Notes under the pieces: generated by a model
What the model saw: the letters and a program-made list of their open reading frames with translations, nothing else
Database searches by the model: none
Told to the model about the DNA's origin: nothing
Shown here: in pieces, positions 42,239-48,719 of the stretch
Numbering within the stretch: position 1 is the stretch's first letter
How the letters are laid out: every line of letters starts with the position of its first letter
Assembly: GCF_014873875.1 (NCBI RefSeq)
Contig: NZ_JADBEM010000001.1
Coordinates: forward strand, 9,176,001-9,240,000
Direction: 5' to 3'
From: Actinopolymorpha pittospori
GTDB lineage: Bacteria > Actinomycetota > Actinomycetes > Propionibacteriales > Actinopolymorphaceae
Length of the DNA stretch: 64,000 nucleotides
Made by a program: the position numbers and the translations under genes

Positions 42239-43641
42239 GGAGCGCCATCGGCCCCCGCGGCACCGTCGAGCTCGCGAGTTATCCGCGCGCCGTCGCCAGG
42301 CACTGGCTGCCCTGCTGCCTGCTCGCCCTGATCGGGCTCGCGGTCGGCCTGCTCCTCACCCTGGCCACGCCACCGCGGTACGTCTCGACCGTCGCGGTGT
42401 CCGCGCCCGGCACACCGGCGTACCTCGCGGTCAGCGTCGACGTGGGTACGGCCCCACGCGATCCGCGGGAGTGGACCCAGGACACCGAGGCCGCGATGAT
42501 GACCTCCGCCCCGGTGCTCCGCACCGTCCGCGACCGCCTCGGCACCCGCGAGAGCCTCACCGAACTCGCGGCCAGGGTACGGATCACGGTGCCGACGAGC
42601 ACCCGGATCTTCTTCCTCGACTTCGCCGCCACCGACCCGGCGACCGCACGGCGCGGCGCCCAGGCGATCGCGGAGGAGTACGTGCGCTACCGGTCGCGGA
42701 TTCTCGCCGACCGGGCGAGCCGGGTGGGCGCTGCCCTCGACGAACGCAGGGCCTCCCTGCAGGCCCTGCTCGCCGAGGTCCAGGTCCCCGGCGCGGACCC
42801 GACCGCCGCGCCGGTCCCCGTCAACCCGGTCCTGCGGGGCCGGATCCAGGACCAGATCACCCACATCGACGACGCACTCGGCACTGCCTCGCTCACTGTC
42901 GCCAACACCGCCGAGGTCGTTCGGCCCGCCTCCACACCGACCCGTCCGGAACGCCGGAACGCGGAGGTGCCGCCGATCTCCGGCCTGTTGCTGGGCGGAC
43001 TCGCCGGGCTCGCGACCGGTCTGCTGCGGTCTGGACGTCGACCGCGCGTCCACGACACCGACGAGGTGTCCGCCCTCACCGGACTGACGGTGCTCGCCCT
43101 GATCGATCGGGAGGCCGTCCGGTCCGGGGCGGCGTCCCTGGGACTCCGGGTGCTCGCCGCCCAGGTGCGGATCGCCGCCGCACAGCGCGAGGACGGGGAC
43201 CACCGAGACAAGACCGACGACCCCGACGACGTCGCCGGCACCGGCGACGCCGACGACACAGGCGGCACCGCGGTCGCACGCCTCGCGGACCCTCCGCGGG
43301 CCCTGCTCGTCGGGTGTTGTGCCGACTCCCTCGTGACCGCGCTCGCCGACCGGCTCCGAGAGATGCTGGTCCGGGCCGGAGCCGCGGCCGCTGACCCGCT
43401 CCTCGGGGACGTCCTCGTCACCACGGGCCGACCAGACGCGACCGGCACCCTCCTTCGAGCCCGAAGTGCCGACGTCGTACTCCTGCTCGCCGAACTCGAC
43501 CACAGCAACCGCCGCGACCTCGCCCGAACCAGCCGCCTGCTCACGCGCGCCGGAACGAAGATGGCCGCCGTCGTCGTGGGCGACCACGCCGCCGACCGGG
43601 TAAGCGGCGAGCACAAGGAACCGAAGGAGGCCGTGTCATGA
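42235..43641 (+). CDS. Wzz-type chain-length/co-polymerase membrane protein
   Basis: A 468-residue protein. TM1 (LPCCLLALIGLAVGLLLTLA, about 24-45) is followed by an extracytoplasmic Wzz domain (YVSTVAVSAPG, helical RGAQAIAEEYVRYRSRILAD) and TM2 (ISGLLLGGLAGLATGLL, about 245-262). The cytoplasmic C-terminus has a remnant nucleotide-binding-like fold (RALLVGCCADSLVTALADRL) without a P-loop and an Asp-rich insert near 320. It would set chain length or gate export. The ATGA overlap on both sides shows a coupled operon. Confidence 0.82.
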   Translation: MRSAIGPRGTVELASYPRAVARHWLPCCLLALIGLAVGLLLTLATPPRYVSTVAVSAPGTPAYLAVSVDVGTAPRDPREWTQDTEAAMMTSAPVLRTVRDRLGTRESLTELAARVRITVPTSTRIFFLDFAATDPATARRGAQAIAEEYVRYRSRILADRASRVGAALDERRASLQALLAEVQVPGADPTAAPVPVNPVLRGRIQDQITHIDDALGTASLTVANTAEVVRPASTPTRPERRNAEVPPISGLLLGGLAGLATGLLRSGRRPRVHDTDEVSALTGLTVLALIDREAVRSGAASLGLRVLAAQVRIAAAQREDGDHRDKTDDPDDVAGTGDADDTGGTAVARLADPPRALLVGCCADSLVTALADRLREMLVRAGAAAADPLLGDVLVTTGRPDATGTLLRARSADVVLLLAELDHSNRRDLARTSRLLTRAGTKMAAVVVGDHAADRVSGEHKEPKEAVS

Positions 43642-44450
43642 GCGTCGTCCCCACGGGCCGCAAGCCGATGGAGGCCATCTGGACCCGGCTGGTCATCGAG
43701 CCGGTCGCCGGCCGGGTGATCCGGCTGCTGGTCCCATGGTCGGCCGCCACACCCAACCGCGTGACCGTGGTCGCCGGACTGCTCGCGCTGTGCTCGGCGA
43801 CGGCGTTCGGCACCGGTCATCTGGTGGTGGGCGCCATCGTGTTCCAGATCAGGTTCCTCGTCGACTGCCTGGACGGGCGGCTGGCCCGCATCAGGGGTAC
43901 CGCCACCGCGTGGGGCGGCGCCCTCGACCTGATCGCCGACGTCGTGGGCATCACCCTCAACTACGCCGCGCTCGCGACCTACCTCGTCGCCGCGGACGCC
44001 GCGCCGCCGTTGCTGCTCTCCGCCGTGATCGCCTCCAACGGCGTGTACGTGTGGACCCTGTCGCAACGCAAGTCGATCCCGGGTGGTGACCAGCACGACT
44101 GGAGTCGCGAGGCGGTCGCCGACACGGGCGGCGGCGGTTCGCCACGGGCGCGGCTCGTCCGCTTCATGGCCCGCCACGGGATGGTTCCGACGCCGTACGC
44201 GGTCGAGATCGAGGCCTGCGCGCTGACCCTCGCACCGCTGACGGTGCTGCTGATGCCGGCCGGGCAGACGTACACGATCGCCGTGGCCGGACTCTGGCTC
44301 GCGAGTGTGTTCTACGTCGTCGCCTCCGCCCTCAACGTCTACCGGACCTGGCGACTCACCTCCGCGATCGACCTGGCGGGGGTAGGAGGTCGCGACCCGG
44401 CGCCGGCCGGCCGCTCCGGCGAAAAGGTGACGCCGCACCGGAGCCGGTGA
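43638..44450 (+). CDS. CDP-alcohol phosphatidyltransferase family protein
   Basis: A 270-residue membrane enzyme with about six helices. The diagnostic motif DCLDGRLAR-x8-G-x3-D-x3-D is complete at residues 75-100 (DCLDGRLARIRG ... GGALDLIADVVG). The family transfers a phospho-group from a CDP-linked donor to an alcohol (phosphatidylinositol phosphate, glycerol or sugar alcohols). Position in a polysaccharide operon suggests a role in the lipid carrier or in a phosphodiester-linked substituent. This is inference. The start overlaps the Wzz stop by 4 nt. Confidence 0.88.
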   Translation: MSVVPTGRKPMEAIWTRLVIEPVAGRVIRLLVPWSAATPNRVTVVAGLLALCSATAFGTGHLVVGAIVFQIRFLVDCLDGRLARIRGTATAWGGALDLIADVVGITLNYAALATYLVAADAAPPLLLSAVIASNGVYVWTLSQRKSIPGGDQHDWSREAVADTGGGGSPRARLVRFMARHGMVPTPYAVEIEACALTLAPLTVLLMPAGQTYTIAVAGLWLASVFYVVASALNVYRTWRLTSAIDLAGVGGRDPAPAGRSGEKVTPHRSR

Positions 44451-44550
44451 CGCGCGAACGGCCGCGCCGCGCGCGACACTGTGCCACACGAGCACCGCGT
44501 GCGAACGCGGCGTGGGAACGGGGAGAGCAGTGCCGAAGGGGGATGCGACC

Positions 44551-45528
44551 GTGAGCGTCGACGAGGCAACCGGACGGACCGAGCAGGTCACGAGCGACAC
44601 CGACAGCCCGGCGTGGCTGCCACCCGTGTCGGTGGTCATCGCCACCAGGGAACGGCCGGAGTTGCTGCGCCGGGCCGTCCAGGCGGTGCTGGACCAGGAG
44701 TACGCCGGACCGATCGAGTGCGTGGTCGTCTTCGACCAGGCACCCATGGACGCGTCGCTCGTCTCGGGCACCTTGGACGCACCACGTCGCGTCATGGTCG
44801 TCCCCAACACCAGAACCCCGGGTCTCGCCGGCGCCCGGAACTCCGGCATCGACGCGTCGACCGGCGAACTCGTCGCCTTCTGCGACGACGACGACGAGTG
44901 GTTGCCGCAGAAGCTGCGGATCCAGGTCGCCTACCTCGCCGCGAGCGGCGCCGACGTCGCCGTCTCCGGCATCGAGGTGCACTACGACCAGAAGGTCATC
45001 CCTCGGGTGCCGAGGGTCGAGGACCTCAGCCTCGCGAAGCTCGCCCGCCGCAGGATCATGGAGGCACACCCGTCGACGGTGGTGGTGCGGGCCGAGGCGC
45101 TGCGGGAGCGGATCGGCCTCGTCGACGAGGAGATCCCCGGTAGCTACGGCGAGGACTTCGACTGGATCCTGCGAGCCGCCCAGGCCGGCCCCATCGCGGT
45201 CGTCGAACGCCCCCTGGTCAAGGTGATGTGGGGCCAGCAGTCGTTCTTCAACCGGCGCTGGGAGACCATCATCGAGTCGATCGACTACGGCCTCGCCAAG
45301 CACCCCATCCTCAGCGCCGACCCACGCGGTCTGGCCCGGTTGCAGGGTCGCAAGGCGTTCGCCTACGCCGCGCTGGGCCAGTCGCGAAACGCCCTGGCGT
45401 GGGCGGCGCGGACGATCCGGCTCAGTTGGCGGGAGCAACGGGCCTACGTCGCCATCGTGGTCGCGCTCCGGATCGTCTCCGCCGACCGCGCGCTGCGACT
45501 CGCGCACTCGGTCGGTCGCGGTATCTGA
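44551..45528 (+). CDS. Family 2 glycosyltransferase
   Basis: A 325-residue GT-A enzyme: VSVVIATRERPELLRRAVQA at the N-terminus, GLAGARNSGIDASTGELVAF, the metal-binding acidic cluster CDDDDEWLPQ near residue 112, and a SYGEDFDWILRAAQAG base/acceptor region near 205. No membrane helix is visible. It would add one sugar of the repeat unit. Two earlier in-frame GTG codons exist; the one at 44551 is preferred because AAGGGGG precedes it by 9 nt. Confidence 0.87.
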   Translation: MSVDEATGRTEQVTSDTDSPAWLPPVSVVIATRERPELLRRAVQAVLDQEYAGPIECVVVFDQAPMDASLVSGTLDAPRRVMVVPNTRTPGLAGARNSGIDASTGELVAFCDDDDEWLPQKLRIQVAYLAASGADVAVSGIEVHYDQKVIPRVPRVEDLSLAKLARRRIMEAHPSTVVVRAEALRERIGLVDEEIPGSYGEDFDWILRAAQAGPIAVVERPLVKVMWGQQSFFNRRWETIIESIDYGLAKHPILSADPRGLARLQGRKAFAYAALGQSRNALAWAARTIRLSWREQRAYVAIVVALRIVSADRALRLAHSVGRGI

Positions 45529-45544
45529 CCGACCAAGCGAAGCT

Positions 45545-45600
45545 GAGCGACCCCGAGCCAACGAAGCCGTTCGCTCGGGGCCGTCCGCTCGGGGGCGCTC
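45545..45600. terminator. Bidirectional terminator between convergent glycosyltransferase genes
   Basis: A 14-bp stem with one mismatch (gagcgaccccgagc / gctcgggggcgctc) is separated by a 28-nt loop that contains another gctcgggg. It lies in the 74-bp gap between the GT2 and pssE-like stops. Confidence 0.6.
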
Positions 45601-45602
45601 GC

Positions 45603-46103
45603 TCAGCGGAAGAGCTTGGCCACCAGGGCGCCGAACGTGCGGACCGCCTGGTCCGGCCGCTGGTCGTCGTCGCTGTCGGTGCGGCGGACGACCCGCGGGT
45701 CGCGGAGGGCGGCGTCGAGCAGGACGTCGAACTCCTGCTGCGTCGCGGCGGTCAACACGTGTCCGCTCTGCGCGAGCCGGCCGGCGAAGCGTTCCTGGTG
45801 GTCGTCCACATGCTCACCCCAGAGGGCGCGACGAGGGACGACGATCGGCAGGTGGCCGCGCCGACGCGCCTCGAGGATGGTGGACGGGCCAGCATGGCAG
45901 ACGAGAATGCCGGCGTCGTCCATCCAGCTACCGAGCTGATCGGGTTCGGCGTAGGCGGTGCCGTCGGCATGCCGCGGTGGCATCGCGGTGCCGTACTGGA
46001 TCAGACACTCGACGCCCGGCTGTTGCATCGCCCAGTGGTCGACCCAGCGGACGAGGCGGTGGAAGGGGTGGTAGTCCGTACCGACCATGGCTAGAAGGCG
46101 CAT
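45603..46103 (-). CDS. PssE/Alg13-like glycosyltransferase catalytic subunit
   Basis: A 166-residue protein equal to the C-terminal UDP-binding domain of GT28 enzymes. MRLLAMVGTDYHPFHRLVRWV is the typical PssE/EpsF N-terminus. LVCHAGPSTILEARRRGHLPIVVPRR is the nucleotide-sugar site, and HVDDHQERFAGRL follows. It works with the Alg14-like membrane partner encoded 18 nt upstream to make one split glycosyltransferase at the inner membrane. Confidence 0.88.
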   Translation of the reverse strand: MRLLAMVGTDYHPFHRLVRWVDHWAMQQPGVECLIQYGTAMPPRHADGTAYAEPDQLGSWMDDAGILVCHAGPSTILEARRRGHLPIVVPRRALWGEHVDDHQERFAGRLAQSGHVLTAATQQEFDVLLDAALRDPRVVRRTDSDDDQRPDQAVRTFGALVAKLFR

Positions 46104-46121
46104 CCGAAGCTCCGGGCCGAC

Positions 46122-46622
46122 TCAGAGGAGGGTTCCGATGACGTGGGAGCCCTTGTAGAGCGCGGCTTGTTCTTCCCACTGCACACAGAACAACGACGAC
46201 AGCGGTCGGCACAGGCGACCGGTGAGGGTCCGGGTGTCGAGGCGATCGTAGACCTCGAGGTAGACCGTTCTGATGCGCATCGCCCGGGCGACGAGGAAGA
46301 ACGGGAACGCGACAGCGGCACCGGTGGAGACCACCAGGTCCGGACGCGCACGCCGCAGCACGCCGCGGGCGAGCACGAGGTTGCGGAGCAGGTTGGGAAT
46401 GTTCCGCGTCGTCGGGAAGTAGGCCCACACGACCTTCTCCTCGCGCAGGTGCGCCTTCGCGTCCTGGGTGGCGAACGTGACCCACGTTCGCTCCCGGCCT
46501 TCCCACCACGGTCGCAACGCGAGGAGTTGGGCGAGGTGCCCGCCGCTGGAACCGACCAGCAGAACTCGTTGTGGCAAATCAGGCGCGGGCTCGATCGGCC
46601 CGATGCCGTCGCTCGTATGCAT
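46122..46622 (-). CDS. PssD/Alg14-like glycosyltransferase membrane subunit
   Basis: A 166-residue protein. The N-terminal loop VLLVGSSGGHLAQLLAL is the Alg14/PssD signature, followed by VVWAYFPTTRNIPNLLRN, VVSTGAAVAFPFFLVAR and YLEVYDRLDTRTLTGRL. It anchors and completes the PssE partner encoded directly downstream. The ATG at 46622 has GGGGGG just upstream; another ATG 21 nt earlier lacks a ribosome-binding site. Confidence 0.87.
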   Translation of the reverse strand: MHTSDGIGPIEPAPDLPQRVLLVGSSGGHLAQLLALRPWWEGRERTWVTFATQDAKAHLREEKVVWAYFPTTRNIPNLLRNLVLARGVLRRARPDLVVSTGAAVAFPFFLVARAMRIRTVYLEVYDRLDTRTLTGRLCRPLSSLFCVQWEEQAALYKGSHVIGTLL

Positions 46623-46865
46623 GGTCGCCCCCCCGACGATCATGACGCACTGTGAATCTGTCGCAGCATTCTGTCCGTTGTTGTGTGGAAGTTAGTCATC
46701 TAGAACTAGTTTCGCAGGCCGTACATAAAATTGTTGCCTACGAAACCCATCGACCACGACATGCTTCGCCAGCCCGGCAAGAGGGGGCGCAATCCGTCGA
46801 AACGCCACCTGGCAGGCAAACACTGGTCTACCGTCTCTTGAGCACCACTTGAACCTGGGGGGATC
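46623..46865. promoter_or_regulatory. Divergent A/T-rich promoter region in the polysaccharide locus
   Basis: 243 bp between pssD and the wzz-kinase gene. It is distinctly A/T-richer at 46650-46745 than anything nearby and holds ctagaactag (imperfect palindrome), TAAAAT at about 46724 and several TTG/GTT steps. It should contain promoters for both directions, but spacing does not single one out. Confidence 0.5.
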
Positions 46866-48719
46866 ATGCGCGACGTCGAGGACACGTCCGCGCTCACGGC
46901 CTTCGTCGTCAACGCCCTGCGCCGGCATGTCGCGCTCATCCTCGTGCTGTGCGTACTCGGTGGCGTGGCCGGGGCGACGTTCGCGCTGCGGCAGGGCATC
47001 CACTACACGGCCAACGCCTCGATCCTGGTCAACCCGCTGCAGGGAAACCCCTACGCACCGGACGGCCGGGGCGAGCAGTTGGTCAACCTGGAGACCGAGG
47101 CGCAGCTGATCCGGACCGACGGTGTGGCCCAGCTCGCCGCCAAGCAGATGCGGACCTCCACGCCGTCCGACGAGCTGCGCGCGGCGCTGGAGATCGAGAA
47201 CCCCACCAACACCCAGGTGCTCCGCATCTCCTTCACGGCGGCGGACAGCCGCCACGCGCTGCACGGTGCCCAGGCCTTCGCCGACTCCTACCTCACCTAT
47301 CGCCGCCAGCGCGCGCAGTCGGTGATCGATTCGCGGCTCGCCCGGATCCGCCAGCAGCAAACCAGCACGCAGTCCGCGCTCAACGACGCCACGGCGGAGT
47401 TGGCGCGGACGTCGACCGAAGCCGCCCGCCGGGCCTACCTCGGCGAACGGGTGAGCGCGCTCGCCTCGCAGCTCGCGAGCCTCGAGACCGAGGTCAGCAC
47501 CCTCACCGCGACCGACCTCAGCCCGGGTCAGGTGATCAGCCCCGCGGCGCTGCCGATCGGCGTCGGCGGCAACTACACCCCCCTGATGTTCGGCGGCGCC
47601 GGTCTCCTCGGCGGTCTGCTCCTCGGCGCGGCGCTCGCCCTGCTGCGGACCCGTATGGACCAGCGGATGCACGATCCGAGCGACGTCGAGAAGCTCGGTG
47701 TACGCCTGCTCGGCTTCGTCGACGCGGGCGGACGACTCGGCGGGCGCCGATCCAGTGCCGAGCCGCCGCCGCTGCCGGAGGCCTACCGCGCGATCCGTAC
47801 GACCATCATCACCAGCACCGACGTCCCTCCTGTCACCCTCGCCGTCGCGAGCGTCCGGAGCGGCATCGCCTCGGGTCCCGAAGCGGCCGGCATGGCGGTC
47901 GGCCTCGCCCGCGCGGGTTTCAGCGTCGCGCTCGTCGACGCGACGGGAGAGGTGACCCGGCTGCTCACCGGCACCGGCGCGCTTCCTGGGCTGTCCGAGC
48001 TCCTCGCCGGCATCACCGGCCTGCGGAACATGCTCGTCCAGCCGGAGGAGAACCTCGTCCTGCTCCCGCTCGGTCGTCCGGCCCGGGAGACGATGGACCA
48101 ACTGCTGTCCGGTCAGATGCGCGCCACCCTCGGTCGGCTCCGGGAGTGGTACGACTACGTGATCCTGGCCGCTCCCCCGGCACCGAGCGCCGACGGGCAG
48201 GCCCTCGCCTCCCTCGCCGACGGCGTCGTCCTGGTGGGCGGCCTCGACATCAGCTCCCGTGCCGACCTGGCGACCGCGACCGCGGCACTCGAGCACGTCA
48301 ATGCGATGCCGCTCGGCGCGGTCATGGTCGCGGGACTGTCCCCGGCCGGCACCGCGCCCCGACGGTCCCTGCTCGGGCGGCTCCTGATGCCGCTCGCCCG
48401 TCGGCAGGCGCGAAGGCGGGCCCAGAAGGAGGCGCGCGAACTCGGCAAGGGCGCGACGCGGTTCCCCGAGCCCACTCCCGCGGCCGAGCCGGCCGACCGC
48501 GTCCCGCACGCCCGGCCCGCCGCACGGCAGGGTGGCGAGGCGCACACACCCATCAGCACCACCAGGCGACGGCGGATCACGCCGAGCCATCCCACGCGGG
48601 CGGCCGCCCGCGCGATCGCGGCGAACGGCACCACGCGTTCGCAGGAGACGGGTCACCTCGAAGCGACGGTCGGAGCCGACGACTTCGAGGGGCAGCGACC
48701 CGACCGGGGGGACGATTAG
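46866..48719 (+). CDS. Wzz protein fused to a degenerate tyrosine-kinase-like domain
   Basis: A 617-residue protein. TM1 (about 22-41), an extracytoplasmic Wzz domain with a coiled coil (about 140-200), TM2 (GGAGLLGGLLLGAALALL, about 240-257), then a cytoplasmic BY-kinase-like domain starting PLPEAYRAIRTTIITST. Where BY-kinases have the P-loop GxGKT/S, this one reads ASVRSGIASGPEAAG (about 326-340), without Lys. Later DYVILAAPPAPSADGQAL keeps the Walker B-like shape. The C-terminus is basic and has no Tyr cluster. It is probably a non-catalytic co-polymerase. Confidence 0.82.
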   Translation: MRDVEDTSALTAFVVNALRRHVALILVLCVLGGVAGATFALRQGIHYTANASILVNPLQGNPYAPDGRGEQLVNLETEAQLIRTDGVAQLAAKQMRTSTPSDELRAALEIENPTNTQVLRISFTAADSRHALHGAQAFADSYLTYRRQRAQSVIDSRLARIRQQQTSTQSALNDATAELARTSTEAARRAYLGERVSALASQLASLETEVSTLTATDLSPGQVISPAALPIGVGGNYTPLMFGGAGLLGGLLLGAALALLRTRMDQRMHDPSDVEKLGVRLLGFVDAGGRLGGRRSSAEPPPLPEAYRAIRTTIITSTDVPPVTLAVASVRSGIASGPEAAGMAVGLARAGFSVALVDATGEVTRLLTGTGALPGLSELLAGITGLRNMLVQPEENLVLLPLGRPARETMDQLLSGQMRATLGRLREWYDYVILAAPPAPSADGQALASLADGVVLVGGLDISSRADLATATAALEHVNAMPLGAVMVAGLSPAGTAPRRSLLGRLLMPLARRQARRRAQKEARELGKGATRFPEPTPAAEPADRVPHARPAARQGGEAHTPISTTRRRRITPSHPTRAAARAIAANGTTRSQETGHLEATVGADDFEGQRPDRGDD

